DNA of 64,000 bases from Lactiplantibacillus pentosus (GCF_003641185.1 NZ_CP032757.1:2852001-2916000); one strand, 5' to 3'. Shown: positions 24,997 to 34,280, numbered from the stretch's first letter. A program made the numbers and translations. Notes: a model not told the origin generated them from the sequence alone.

Positions 24997-25836
24997 ATGG
25001 AACTTGGTGAGACTTTAGAATTCATTAGACGGAATAAAAACATTTCATTGAAAACGCTCTGTGGGACAACGCTCAGTCGGCAAAACTATTATCGAATTGT
25101 TCACGGACAGGCCAACACTTCCATTAATACGTTCAAATTCATTCTGGATCAACTCCACGTGAATTTCGACGAGTTCTATTTCATCAAGAACAACTTTCGC
25201 CAAGACAAAATTTTTGCTGATATGAACAAAGTCAAAATTTTTTTTGACAAGGGTGATCTAAAATCGCTGGATAAAATGATTGCCAAATACCTAGAACTCA
25301 AACAGATTAACCAATCCTATCTTCATATGTACTGTCTGATTAATGTTTTAAAGCATAAATTAAGCAATCATGCCAGCGGTCCTTGTGAGGCACTACTTCG
25401 TGATTACCTCACCAATGTTGAAACATGGACGCACTACGAAACCGTCCTTTTTAACAATTGTATGTTCATTTTTTCAACCGAATTCATCGATGTCACACTC
25501 TCAAAGTCCTTGCACAATCTAAGTATGTATTCCACACTGAGAAAATATGGCAACGAGTCATTTCGAATGCTGACCAACGTTTTGATTCTCTTCATAGAAC
25601 GTGAAGAGTTTGAACGGGCCACTTTTATTTTGAATAAGTTACACCAAAATAGGCTGACTGACGATTTACTGTTTGAAAAAGCCTGCTTAGAGTTTTTTGA
25701 AAACGCCATGCTGTTGGTGACCGGGGAAACGACAAGTGATGCGGAATGTCAACGGATCATCAATCTTTTTCGCGAGTTAGGTAGTGATGGCTTAGCGGTT
25801 ATTTTTGAACGATACTTGCAGAAAGTCCGTCAATAA
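24997..25836 (+). CDS. Rgg/GadR/MutR-family regulator 2
   Basis: A 279-aa Rgg-like protein: N-terminal helix-turn-helix (GETLEFIRRNKNISLKTLCG...NYYRIVHGQANTSINTFKFILDQLHVNF) and a helical C-terminal domain. AGGAGG precedes the ATG at 24997. It is divergent from the PLDc_N-ABC operon (24610), its probable target. The base composition is lower in GC than the surrounding core-like genes. As in many lactobacilli the cognate signal may be a peptide, but none is visible. It resembles the regulators at 19233 and 57873 in size and layout. Confidence 0.85.
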   Translation: MELGETLEFIRRNKNISLKTLCGTTLSRQNYYRIVHGQANTSINTFKFILDQLHVNFDEFYFIKNNFRQDKIFADMNKVKIFFDKGDLKSLDKMIAKYLELKQINQSYLHMYCLINVLKHKLSNHASGPCEALLRDYLTNVETWTHYETVLFNNCMFIFSTEFIDVTLSKSLHNLSMYSTLRKYGNESFRMLTNVLILFIEREEFERATFILNKLHQNRLTDDLLFEKACLEFFENAMLLVTGETTSDAECQRIINLFRELGSDGLAVIFERYLQKVRQ

Positions 25837-25845
25837 AATGTTAAC

Positions 25846-25905
25846 GAACGGCTCCTTCATCCAGATATATGCCGGTCGTTCTAGTGAAGGAACCGTTTGT
25901 TTTTT
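25846..25905 (+). terminator. Terminator of Rgg2 gene
   Basis: AACGGCTCCTTCA and TGAAGGAACCGTT pair with one unpaired base and a long loop, followed by a long T tract. Confidence 0.75.
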
Positions 25906-26018
25906 TCGAGACGTGGTCTAATTTCTACGGTATAAAATCATGATAGCCATCAATTTCACTCAACATCCCACTGGATATAACCGCGCCTCAGCACCCGTCA
26001 CCAAAAAATCAGACGCCA

Positions 26019-26058
26019 AAAACGGCACGATTCCCACAAACTGGAATCATGCCGTTTT
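26019..26058 (-). terminator. Terminator of the reductase-like gene
   Basis: AAAACGGCACGATTCC and GGAATCATGCCGTTTT pair across an 8-base loop with one mismatch; on the - strand it is followed by TTTTTGG. Confidence 0.75.
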
Positions 26059-26103
26059 AACAATCCAACTGGGCGTTAGCTGATTCTCATCAACATCCAA
26101 GCC

Positions 26104-26697
26104 CTATTCATCAATCTGAACAAAATGCGTATTACCGAGGCCGCCACCGACTTGCATCACACTACCGCCATGGCGGAGTTTACCGAGATTGACCGGTCGA
26201 AAGTTCAATGGCCGCACGAGCGCCGCGAATTCCTTCTTGGCAGCCACGTCATCACCCGCATAGAACAAGACTCGCTTGCCAGGACCATCGACATGGCCGT
26301 CCATAAATTCTGGTGGCAGCGTGTTAAACGCCTTGATCACACGGGCATTATTAGCAGCCCGCGCTACCACTTCGCTCCCGGTAAACGGTGCCGTCTTGAT
26401 TTTCTTGAAATCAGCCGTAAACTGGTTGGTTGCATCGATAACGATGCGCTGATCATAGTCAGCAACCTGTCCTAATACCGTTGGTGCTTGCTCAAATGGT
26501 ACGGCGAGTATCACTACCGGTTGTTGCAACGCGGCTGCCACTTCTACGAAAGCGACATTAGCCGGAAATTCTGCGCGCCGTGGGGCCAAACTAGCGGCAC
26601 CACTATGTCGACTTAATTTGACTTGGTGATCACCCCGCGCGAACGTTTTAGCTAACACGCTGCCCACGGTTCCGGCACCGACAATTCCAATTTCCAT
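26104..26697 (-). CDS. NAD(P)-binding protein, COG2085/F420-reductase-like
   Basis: A 197-aa Rossmann protein starting MEIGIVGAGTVGSVLAKTF (G-x-G-x-x-G) with SRHSG as the likely NADP-binding loop, and ATNQF, EVVKAFNTL and GDD loops typical of the COG2085 predicted dinucleotide-binding family. Members reduce small molecules or use F420/NADPH-like cofactors; the substrate is unknown. The ATG at 26697 has GGTGGTG 8 bases upstream; a longer frame to 26763 adds a Cys-rich tail unlike the family and was discarded. Monocistronic with a terminator after it. Confidence 0.82.
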   Translation of the reverse strand: MEIGIVGAGTVGSVLAKTFARGDHQVKLSRHSGAASLAPRRAEFPANVAFVEVAAALQQPVVILAVPFEQAPTVLGQVADYDQRIVIDATNQFTADFKKIKTAPFTGSEVVARAANNARVIKAFNTLPPEFMDGHVDGPGKRVLFYAGDDVAAKKEFAALVRPLNFRPVNLGKLRHGGSVMQVGGGLGNTHFVQIDE

Positions 26698-26836
26698 GGA
26701 TTTCACCACCCGTTCCTTCAATTTTGATTTGACGCAACACAATGACGTCGTTGATTCTGCCACATGCAGTCAAATCAGCTTATCTCAATGATAGCGAAGT
26801 CCTGATAGAAATGCACCCGATACGCGCCGATTAGAT

Positions 26837-28033
26837 TTAGGCCTGTGTCCGTTGATACGCGGTTATGCCGGCTTTTAACCGCTGAAGGCCATCCGTCAAC
26901 GTACTTGTCGGGCAAGCCACGTTTAACCGTAAGAAACGGTCGCCATCCCCGCGGTAGACGCCCCCAGCGGATAAAAAGAGTCCCGTTTCCTGGCGAATAA
27001 ACGTCGCTAAGGCCGTACTATCCGTCATTACCTGACTGACATCCAACCATAATAGGTAGGTGGCCTGCGCTTCAATTAACCGGACTTGCGGTAATTCAGT
27101 CGTCAAGAACGTCTGGACTTGGCGCTGATTAGCCGCTAGTTTTGTTTGCAACGCATGCAGCCAGTCGTGACCCTCGGTGTACGCCGCAATGCTAGCGGGA
27201 ATCGCAAACGAATTCGGCTCTGCCAGCTCATCGTTGTTAATGCCCCGACTCACTAACGCCCGCACATGGTCGTCCGGAATAATCAAGGTCGCCGCGTGCA
27301 ATGCCGCCACGTTGAACGTCTTACTTGGTGACACGCAGCTGATACTGATATGCGCAACTGGCTCAGTCAGCGATGCAAATGGCGTGTAATCATTGCCGTT
27401 GAGCGTTAAGTCACAATGAATCTCATCCGCGACGACCAGCACATGATACTTCAGGCAAAGTTCCCCAATTCGTTGCAGGGTCTCCCGTGACCACACGATA
27501 CCGATCGGATTTTGCGGATTACAGATAATCATCATTGTCGTCAGTGGATCAGCTAGCTTCGCCGTCAAATCAGCCCAATCAATCGCATACTGGTCATCCT
27601 GGCTAACGAGGTCACTGCTCAAGGTGTGCCGACCGTTATTTTCAATCGAATGATAAAAAATATTATAAACGGGCGCCTGCACCAACACGTTATCCCCGAC
27701 CGCCGTCATTTTACGAACAATCGATGAAATTGCCGGCACAACACCGGTACAGAACATCAACCAGTCGGCTTGGGGCCGGAAATGGTGTTCAGTGGCCCAC
27801 CAGTCAGCAACGGCCTGATAATAGGCCGTGGGGACTTCTTCATAACCGAAAACGCCGAATTGCGCACGTTTAGTCAACGCCGCTTGAATCGCCGGCGCGG
27901 TCTGAAAATCCATGTCCGCCACCCACATTGGGAGTTCATTATCGGCGACGTCCCACTTGACTGAATTGGTGTGGCGCCGATCAAGTACAGTCTCAAAATC
28001 AAACGGCATGCGGTGCACGGCTTTCTTGTTCAA
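26837..28033 (-). CDS. PLP aminotransferase, MalY/PatB family
   Basis: A 398-aa fold-type I PLP enzyme. The PLP Lys is in CVSPSKTFNVAAL; ICNPQNPIG and VVADEIHCDL (PLP-ring Asp) and FLRLNVACP (C-terminal carboxylate Arg) complete the site. The MalY/PatB branch has cystathionine beta-lyase and, in Lactobacillus, Met-degrading C-S lyase activity; a regulatory role like E. coli MalY is also possible. It overlaps the DUF3737 gene by 35 bases and is read from the AdhR-like promoter at 29013-29043. Preceded by a weak SD inside the upstream gene. Confidence 0.88.
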   Translation of the reverse strand: MNKKAVHRMPFDFETVLDRRHTNSVKWDVADNELPMWVADMDFQTAPAIQAALTKRAQFGVFGYEEVPTAYYQAVADWWATEHHFRPQADWLMFCTGVVPAISSIVRKMTAVGDNVLVQAPVYNIFYHSIENNGRHTLSSDLVSQDDQYAIDWADLTAKLADPLTTMMIICNPQNPIGIVWSRETLQRIGELCLKYHVLVVADEIHCDLTLNGNDYTPFASLTEPVAHISISCVSPSKTFNVAALHAATLIIPDDHVRALVSRGINNDELAEPNSFAIPASIAAYTEGHDWLHALQTKLAANQRQVQTFLTTELPQVRLIEAQATYLLWLDVSQVMTDSTALATFIRQETGLFLSAGGVYRGDGDRFLRLNVACPTSTLTDGLQRLKAGITAYQRTQA

Positions 28034-28865
28034 CGCTAATCAGCGTCTGATGCGGGTCGATTTCGGCATCGTCCATGATGATTTGACCGATGGCTTGCGC
28101 ATGAATACGGCCACTAATTGGATTCTTCACGCTATCAATGCTGGAAACGATGTCCGCATCGATATCCCGACAATATTCAAACGCTAAGTCGGTATTGAGC
28201 AACGTACAGTTCTCCAGCTTGACGTTATCCATGTAGCATAGGCCTTGGTCGCTTTCAATCGTACAGTTGACGAAGCGAACGTTCTTAGAATTCCAGCCCA
28301 GATATTCACCAATAATTTGTGAATCGTAGACCGTCACATTTTCGCAGTTCCAGAGCGCATCCTTGGTCATCAACGTGGCGTTGTGGATTTCAACATTCTT
28401 AGCGCCGTCAAACGCATAGTTACCAACCAAGTTGAAGCCGTCGACACGGATATTCTGACTATTCATACCGAAGTAATCCCCGGCCGCTTGCACATCCGTC
28501 AAGGTGATATCCTGACAGTTCCACAAGGTTTCTTCCGCATCAGAGAAATGAACGTGCGCTAACTTGATCTGGCTGGCCCGCCGAAAGAGCTTAGGCGCCT
28601 GCAGCGTACTGTTCGTAATCGTGATGTCTTTGGTATACCAGATGCCAGAACGGGACATCGTTTCAAATAATCCGCGGTCGACCGTCACGTGCTCGCTGTA
28701 CCACAGCGGATATTTCCACTTGAAAATGGGTTGATTTAACCGAATATTGCGACTTTCCTTTAACGGCGATTCACCGTCCGCGAACGTCGTATTGTTAATT
28801 TCGAGGTCGCGAGCTTTAAACAACGCCCGTTCACCCGTCAAATAGTCTTGATTAATTGTTTTCAC
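27999..28865 (-). CDS. DUF3737 family beta-helix protein
   Basis: A 288-aa protein of the DUF3737 family, recognisable by GERALFKARD, NIRLNQPIFKWKYPLWYS and repeated short NV/DI-x-L/V-x-N/D-x-x-x-x strands (residues 20-240), which predict a right-handed beta helix like pectate lyase folds but with no known enzyme activity. It starts 1 codon before the operon-proximal promoter region; AGGAG precedes the ATG. It is followed, with 35 bases overlap, by the aminotransferase. Control by the MerR-type promoter at 29013-29043 implicates a stress-linked role. Confidence 0.85.
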   Translation of the reverse strand: MKTINQDYLTGERALFKARDLEINNTTFADGESPLKESRNIRLNQPIFKWKYPLWYSEHVTVDRGLFETMSRSGIWYTKDITITNSTLQAPKLFRRASQIKLAHVHFSDAEETLWNCQDITLTDVQAAGDYFGMNSQNIRVDGFNLVGNYAFDGAKNVEIHNATLMTKDALWNCENVTVYDSQIIGEYLGWNSKNVRFVNCTIESDQGLCYMDNVKLENCTLLNTDLAFEYCRDIDADIVSSIDSVKNPISGRIHAQAIGQIIMDDAEIDPHQTLISVEQESRAPHAV

Positions 28866-29012
28866 TTAAACTAGCGCTCCTTTGTTATCAATCAGTGTCA
28901 CTTGTCTAACTTATTAACCAGCCTCAGAGGTCAAGTAGTCAGGTCAGCTCGTTCTATTACCACACGTCATTGGGTAAAGCAATGACAACGGTACTTGCAG
29001 CACCTATTAATC

Positions 29013-29043
29013 AGTCTAAGACTTCAAGTTAACTTTAAGTCAA
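29013..29043 (-). promoter_or_regulatory. Second AdhR-type promoter, before DUF3737 operon
   Basis: On the - strand -35 TTGACT (29038-29043) and -10 TAGACT (29013-29018) with a 19-base spacer. The spacer holds CTTCAAG-TTAA-CTTTAAG (29022-29039), one base from the CTTAAAG-N4-CTTTAAG dyad found at 5096-5113. No MerR gene is adjacent. Confidence 0.82.
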
Positions 29044-29140
29044 GCAACTTGTGCCATCGTCACGTGCCAGTTGGCAAAATAGCACCGCCGAAACGACGCC
29101 CCAGACGACCGCTCAAAGTCCCCGTCAGTAACGCCCAGCA

Positions 29141-30169
29141 CTACTGACCCGAATACTGATTCCAATTATGTTCGCGCGAGCGATTATCCGCCATCACGCC
29201 TTCCAAATCGTGAGGTTGATACGGTTCTTCTAAGTAACGCACTTCAGCTGGCGTCAACTGGAGGTCCGCTGCTTCTGCCACCGCGTCTAAATGGTGCGGT
29301 TTGGTTGCACCAATGATGGGGGCCGTGACGCGTTGTTGGAGCCAGCCCAGATTAATTGCGGCCATCGAGACGTGATGCCGCTGTGCCAGTTCTTCAACGC
29401 GCGTAATCACAGGTTTATCAATATCAACGGTCGCGCCATACTTCGTCTCAGAGAACGCATCTTGACGCCGCCGCGTCGTTTCAGTGCCAAACGGGTGCGC
29501 TAAGCGGCCACTCGCCAGCGGGCTATACGGCGTGGTTGCCAGCTGATTTTCGTGAGCGTAGGTAAATAGTTCACGCTCATCTTCGCGATAAATTAAATTA
29601 TAGTGGCTCTGAATGGAAACAAATTGCGGGTAGTCATACTGCGCCGCGAACGCATTGATCTGTGCAATCTGCCAGGCATACGCATTTGAGATGCCCAGAT
29701 AGCGGACCTTACCGGACTTGACGGCTTCGTTTAACCCAGCCATGATGTCGGCCATCGGTGTGAGCCAGTCCCAGATATGGTAGACGTACAGGTCAACGTA
29801 ATCTGTCTGCAAGTTGGCCAAACTCTGGTCTAGCGAACGCAAGATGTGTTCACGCCCGCTAACATGGTCATTGATTTCTTGCGTCGTTCGATTAGTGAAC
29901 TTGGTTGCGAGAATCACTTGATCACGGGGAAATTGTTGCAGCCCCCGCCCTAAGACACGTTCACTCGCACCTGCTTGATAAACCGGCGCGGTGTCAAAAA
30001 AGTTGATTCCTAAGTCAACCGCTCGTTGTAAGACTTGGTCGGCTTGTTGCTGACCGACTGCCCACGAGCGCTGGTTAATATCATCGCCACTTCCCGTACC
30101 AAAGCCCATGCAACCGAGTGCAATCGACGAAACTTGTAAATCTGACGTGCCCAATTGTCGATATTCCAT
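29141..30169 (-). CDS. Aldo/keto reductase
   Basis: A 342-aa NADPH-dependent AKR (TIM barrel). Catalytic residues: Asp in FFDTAPVY with its Tyr, Lys in ILATKFT, His in LYVYHIWD. The C-terminal NADP segment is QQRVTAPIIGATKPHHL. It reduces aldehydes or ketones in the cytoplasm. A near-consensus promoter (TTGACT, 17 bases, TACGTT) can be read just upstream of 30169; its spacer has no AdhR dyad, so it probably is not in the MerR regulon, though its terminator-less end abuts that operon promoter. Substrate unknown. Confidence 0.9.
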   Translation of the reverse strand: MEYRQLGTSDLQVSSIALGCMGFGTGSGDDINQRSWAVGQQQADQVLQRAVDLGINFFDTAPVYQAGASERVLGRGLQQFPRDQVILATKFTNRTTQEINDHVSGREHILRSLDQSLANLQTDYVDLYVYHIWDWLTPMADIMAGLNEAVKSGKVRYLGISNAYAWQIAQINAFAAQYDYPQFVSIQSHYNLIYREDERELFTYAHENQLATTPYSPLASGRLAHPFGTETTRRRQDAFSETKYGATVDIDKPVITRVEELAQRHHVSMAAINLGWLQQRVTAPIIGATKPHHLDAVAEAADLQLTPAEVRYLEEPYQPHDLEGVMADNRSREHNWNQYSGQ

Positions 30170-30356
30170 CTGCGATAACTCCCTTCAACGTCTGCTGATA
30201 AGTCTATTTAACCGCGGTTGTCGGCCAACGTAAAATGCTTTGTTCAAATAGTCAAGTATTACTAATCTGCATAGTTCACGTGAATCTAGTTATTTTAATC
30301 ATTAATCAGAAGCCAAACGATTAGCACGGGCAGTCGTAATTCAGAACGCAATCACC

Positions 30357-30404
30357 AACGAAGGCCCCACTCAGAAGTTTTTGCTTCTGAGTGGGGCCTT
30401 CGTT
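30357..30404. terminator. Strong bidirectional terminator
   Basis: AACGAAGGCCCCACTCAGAAG (30357-30377) is perfectly complementary to 30384-30404 around TTTTTG, a 21-bp stem. It lies between the small gene at 30541 and the aldo/keto reductase, both read leftward, and ends the ABC exporter operon. Confidence 0.85.
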
Positions 30405-30540
30405 TATGATGATTCAACGGACTTGCGGGTCTGACTAGCATCTATTCGAAGGAACGGGATGATGTCGTCTAGCTTCAGAGGAAATTCCGTCCCTTACGTC
30501 AAATCCAGCCAATCCATATCTGGTCATTGCAATCAACGAC

Positions 30541-30669
30541 CTATTTCAACTTGACCTTGACCTTCAACTGTTTTGGGCGTTGGTGGTGAGTCATCAACAG
30601 CCGCAACCCGACCTTCCACAAGGTACTCATGACCGTCATGATCACTAACCACGATACTTTTCGACGCAT
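30541..30669 (-). CDS. 42-aa basic membrane protein downstream of ABC exporter
   Basis: A tiny gene with GAGGTG exactly 7 bases before its ATG, encoding MRRKVSWLVIMTVMSTLWKV (residues 1-20), one hydrophobic helix and a very basic tail (KQLKVKVKLK). It begins 42 bases after the stop of the exporter gene at 30711 and is followed by the strong terminator at 30357, so it is the last gene of that operon. An overlapping 47-aa frame (30533-30676) is less likely because its start has poor spacing. No family recognised. Confidence 0.55.
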   Translation of the reverse strand: MRRKVSWLVIMTVMSTLWKVGLRLLMTHHQRPKQLKVKVKLK

Positions 30670-30710
30670 GCGCCATCACCTCGACTTATTTTGTTTCGAG
30701 CATACCACAA

Positions 30711-32498
30711 TTAACTCGCGTGCGCAGAATTTTGTAGCTGAATCATATCGTAATAGTAGCCATGTTGTTGTAACAATTCATCATTGGTCCCGCGCTCCAC
30801 GATTTGACCCTGGTTCAAGACTAAAATCAAGTCTGCGTTTTGAATCGTCGATAACCGGTGGGCAATCGCAATCGTCGTCCGATTTTCTTGAATCCGGTTC
30901 AAGCCAGTCTGAATCATTTCTTCCGTTTCAGTATCAACGTTGGCCGTGGCCTCGTCTAGAATCAGAATTTTAGGATCAGTCACGATCGTGCGGGCAAATG
31001 AAATCAGTTGTCGTTGACCAGAGGAATAACTCGCGCCCCGCTCAATCACGCGTGACTGGTAATTCTCCGGCAGGTCGTTGATGAAATCATCCGCCTTCAC
31101 GAACCGCGCGGCAGCTTGGACTTGTTCGTCCGAAATCTGGTCGTTGAACATGCGAATATTAGAATTGATATCGCCATAGAACATGAACGGCTCTTGCAAC
31201 ACTAGGCCCATCTTCTGTCGTAATTCTTCAGCCGGATACTCACGAATATCTCGGTCGTCGATCAATACTTCGCCGGATTGGAATTCGTAGAACCGCATCA
31301 ACACATTGATCGTTGACGTTTTTCCACTCCCAGTCTGACCGACCAGCGCCACCGTTTGACCCGGCTCCGCGACAAACGACACGTCTTTTAATACCGGGTG
31401 TTGTCCGTCATAGGCGAAGGTCACGTGCCGAAATTCAATCTTGCCACGCGTGATCTTGGCGGTGGGGTCAGCGTGTTGTGCTGGGGCAATCGTTGGATCA
31501 TCCATGACTCGTAAGACCCGCGACCCGGCAACGACCCCGTCTTGAAAGTCCGACAGGTTATCCATCATCGACGTCATTGGGTTATAAAAATTATTCAAAT
31601 AAGTAATAAAGGCGTAGACCACCCCGGCAGCCACGTAACCGTTCAGGCCCCGTACCCCAAAGATACCGAGCACCATAACGGTTCCTAAGGCGTAAAACAA
31701 GTCAATGAGCGGACTCAATAACAGTGAATTGGTTCGAATCATTGCCTGCCGGGTTTTAAAATAAGCATCATTGGTCTGGTCAAATTCACCGTTGATTCGA
31801 TGTTCTTGGCGGAACTGCTGAATCACGCTGATGCCCGTAATCGCTTCACTCAGCTTCGTATTCAGTTCACTGAGCCGCTCCCGCATCCGCCGATAAACCC
31901 GCGAACTGTAGCGTTGGTAATACCAAATCGTCACAGCCAAAAATGGCATGAAGACGAGTAGCCACAGCGCAATCTGCGCATCCGTCAGATACATCGCGAC
32001 AAATGATGAAATCACAGCGAAAAAGGCCGTAAATAGCGTGTTAAATAACGCCCAAAAGTTAGAAAATGACATCGTATCATTGGTCAGCCGCGATAGAATC
32101 GAGCCGCCCGGGACTTGGTCAAAGTAGCGCATTCCCATTCGGTGTAATTTGCTAAACATTTGGCGCCGGACGTTTTCTAGCATGTACTCCGCGCCCATGG
32201 TACTACTGAAGTTCTGCACGAATTGCATCAGGGCGCGAACGACCATACCGAAGAAATACAGGCCGGCAAAGTACCACATGATTGGTACCGTCGCGTTGCC
32301 TGTCTTGAGGTAGTGGTCGATAAACGTCTGCAAGACCCGCGGCAAATAAATATTAACGACACTGATTAGTCCGGAAAAGACGATGGCCGCAATGAAAAAC
32401 CATTTGAATGGCTTGGCATATGGCAACAGCCGCCGAATAACCGTGAGTTGTTCCTTAACAGGCATTGAACGTGCCCATACTGATTGACGTTGCGCCAT
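30711..32498 (-). CDS. Heterodimeric ABC multidrug exporter subunit, LmrD-like
   Basis: A 595-aa ABC half-transporter: membrane domain (about residues 15-320, six helices) and ATPase domain with Walker A GQTGSGKTS, signature SYSSGQRQ (degenerate LSGGQ) and Walker B ILILDEATANVDTET, keeping the catalytic Glu. Its partner (583 aa) has the opposite pattern: canonical LSGGQ and Asp in place of Glu. This complementarity marks one competent and one degenerate ATP site, as in LmrCD and BmrCD. The start overlaps the partner's stop by one base (TAATG). Likely exports drugs or lipids from the inner leaflet. Confidence 0.93.
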   Translation of the reverse strand: MAQRQSVWARSMPVKEQLTVIRRLLPYAKPFKWFFIAAIVFSGLISVVNIYLPRVLQTFIDHYLKTGNATVPIMWYFAGLYFFGMVVRALMQFVQNFSSTMGAEYMLENVRRQMFSKLHRMGMRYFDQVPGGSILSRLTNDTMSFSNFWALFNTLFTAFFAVISSFVAMYLTDAQIALWLLVFMPFLAVTIWYYQRYSSRVYRRMRERLSELNTKLSEAITGISVIQQFRQEHRINGEFDQTNDAYFKTRQAMIRTNSLLLSPLIDLFYALGTVMVLGIFGVRGLNGYVAAGVVYAFITYLNNFYNPMTSMMDNLSDFQDGVVAGSRVLRVMDDPTIAPAQHADPTAKITRGKIEFRHVTFAYDGQHPVLKDVSFVAEPGQTVALVGQTGSGKTSTINVLMRFYEFQSGEVLIDDRDIREYPAEELRQKMGLVLQEPFMFYGDINSNIRMFNDQISDEQVQAAARFVKADDFINDLPENYQSRVIERGASYSSGQRQLISFARTIVTDPKILILDEATANVDTETEEMIQTGLNRIQENRTTIAIAHRLSTIQNADLILVLNQGQIVERGTNDELLQQHGYYYDMIQLQNSAHAS

Positions 32499-34249
32499 TA
32501 TTGCACCGCCCCTTCCACTTTAGTCTCCAATTGTTGTCGCTCAAACATCTGTTGGTACCAACCCTGCTGAGCCATCAATTGGGTATGAGTCCCGCGTTCG
32601 ACCACGTGACCCGCATCTAAAACAATAATCTCATCGGCGTTCATCACCGAACTCAACCGATGAGCGGCGATGATGGTCGTCTTATCAGCACGTTCGGCTT
32701 TTAAGTTCGCCAAAATCTCTGATTCAGTCTCAGCATCGACCGCCGATAATGCATCGTCTAAAATCAGTAATTCGGGGTTGATCAGTAACGCCCGCGCAAT
32801 TGCCAATCGTTGCCGCTGTCCGCCTGAAAGCGAAATCCCTTCTTCACCAACTTGTGTGTCATAACCAGCTGGCATGTTCGCAATCTGACCATTCAAATCA
32901 CTCTTAGCAGCGACCGCTTCGACCACGTCCTGACTGACACTCGGGTCCGCGAACCGGATATTCTCACGAATCGTGTTCGAGAACAAAAAGCTGTCTTGCG
33001 GCACGTACCCGATGGCTGGCAAGTAACTATCTAGCGCGTATTGCTTAATATCATGCCCGCCATAGGTAATCTGACCATCATACTGGTCAAACTCCCGCAA
33101 AATCAATTTCATGATAGTTGATTTGCCAGCGCCGACCCGTCCGACGATTCCGAGTGTTTGGCCCGCCTTCAACTTAAAGTTGACGTCACGCAAACTAGTC
33201 CCGGCGTCATTCGGATAGTTGAACTGGGTGATTTGATACTGAATATCACCGTGGGGCCGCTGTTCAATGCCGCGTTTGGCATCCACGATCGCACTCTGCT
33301 GATTCAATAATTCCATGACTCGATCATACGAGGCGTTCCCCCGTTCCATCGTATTGAAGAGCATTCCGACCGCAAACATTGGCCAGACCATCATCCCTAG
33401 ATAGGTGACGAACGAGACGAGATTTCCAATCGTAATAATGCCATGAGTCACGTACATGCCGCCGAGAATAATCGTCGCACCATACGATAGCGCGATAATC
33501 ATCGTAATCGCAGGATCGAACAAGGAGTCGAGCACGTTGACGTGGCGGTTGATTTTAATCGTCTCGTCAATTTGTTGATTAAAATCGGCTACGTCGGCTT
33601 GTTCCTGTCCTAACGCCTTGATGACTTTAATCCCACTAATACTTTCCTGAGCCTTATTGTTCAAACGCGAAAAGGCCGCTTGGGAGGCACGAAACGCCAC
33701 GTGGATTTTTTTACCTAAATAACGTGACACGACCGCTAGTAATGGGAAGGGAACGACCGCAATCAGTGTCAAACGCCAGTCGATCAGCGTCATCATCGCA
33801 ATCAACGTCGTCCCACCCGTAATGATGGAGTCCGCAAATTGGAGAATCCCACCACCAGCGACCCGTTCGACCGCCGTTAAGTCATTAGTCGCATGCGCCA
33901 TTAGATCCCCGGTGCGATACTTCTGATAAAAGGTCGCGTCCATCTTCATAAAATGCCAAAAGAGGCGTTCCCGCAGCGTTCGTTCCAGGCCCGCCGCACC
34001 ACCCCAGATGGCGTTACGCCAAAGATAGCGCGCTAAGTATTGACCAATGGCGGCCGCCCCAATGATGCTCAGATAAATCATTAAGGACCGCGCTGTTAAG
34101 TGGTGTTGGTTGATGCCATCCACCACATCCCCGATAATTCGCGGTGGAATAATGCCAATAATTGCTGTTAAGACTAGCCCGAGCACGCCCGCTGAATACA
34201 ACTTCCATTCGCGCCGGAAATACCAGCCTAGTTTGATAAATATGCTCAC
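32498..34249 (-). CDS. Heterodimeric ABC multidrug exporter subunit, LmrC-like
   Basis: A 583-aa ABC half-transporter with six-helix membrane domain and ATPase domain: Walker A GRVGAGKST, signature ISLSGGQRQRLA and Walker B LLILDDALSAVDAE, where the catalytic Glu is Asp (degenerate site). It pairs with the 595-aa subunit encoded directly downstream. GGAGGTG precedes the ATG. A perfect AT-only 20-bp palindrome (34261-34280) lies between its ribosome binding site and the promoter region and may be a regulator site. Divergent from the DHA2 exporter at 34669. In LmrCD-type systems expression is controlled by a local MarR/PadR repressor, but none is encoded nearby. Confidence 0.93.
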   Translation of the reverse strand: MSIFIKLGWYFRREWKLYSAGVLGLVLTAIIGIIPPRIIGDVVDGINQHHLTARSLMIYLSIIGAAAIGQYLARYLWRNAIWGGAAGLERTLRERLFWHFMKMDATFYQKYRTGDLMAHATNDLTAVERVAGGGILQFADSIITGGTTLIAMMTLIDWRLTLIAVVPFPLLAVVSRYLGKKIHVAFRASQAAFSRLNNKAQESISGIKVIKALGQEQADVADFNQQIDETIKINRHVNVLDSLFDPAITMIIALSYGATIILGGMYVTHGIITIGNLVSFVTYLGMMVWPMFAVGMLFNTMERGNASYDRVMELLNQQSAIVDAKRGIEQRPHGDIQYQITQFNYPNDAGTSLRDVNFKLKAGQTLGIVGRVGAGKSTIMKLILREFDQYDGQITYGGHDIKQYALDSYLPAIGYVPQDSFLFSNTIRENIRFADPSVSQDVVEAVAAKSDLNGQIANMPAGYDTQVGEEGISLSGGQRQRLAIARALLINPELLILDDALSAVDAETESEILANLKAERADKTTIIAAHRLSSVMNADEIIVLDAGHVVERGTHTQLMAQQGWYQQMFERQQLETKVEGAVQ

Positions 34250-34260
34250 ACCGCACCTCC

Positions 34261-34280
34261 TAAATTTTAATTAAAATTTA
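34261..34280. promoter_or_regulatory. Perfect 20-bp AT palindrome upstream of ABC exporter
   Basis: TAAATTTTAATTAAAATTTA is fully self-complementary and lies just upstream of the ribosome binding site of the exporter gene at 34249, suiting a dimeric repressor site overlapping the start of transcription or a leader hairpin. Confidence 0.45.

Noticed and set aside
30533..30676. 47-codon frame overlapping the 42-aa gene
   Set aside because: Its ATG is only two bases from the ribosome binding site, while the other frame has ideal spacing and a membrane-protein pattern.
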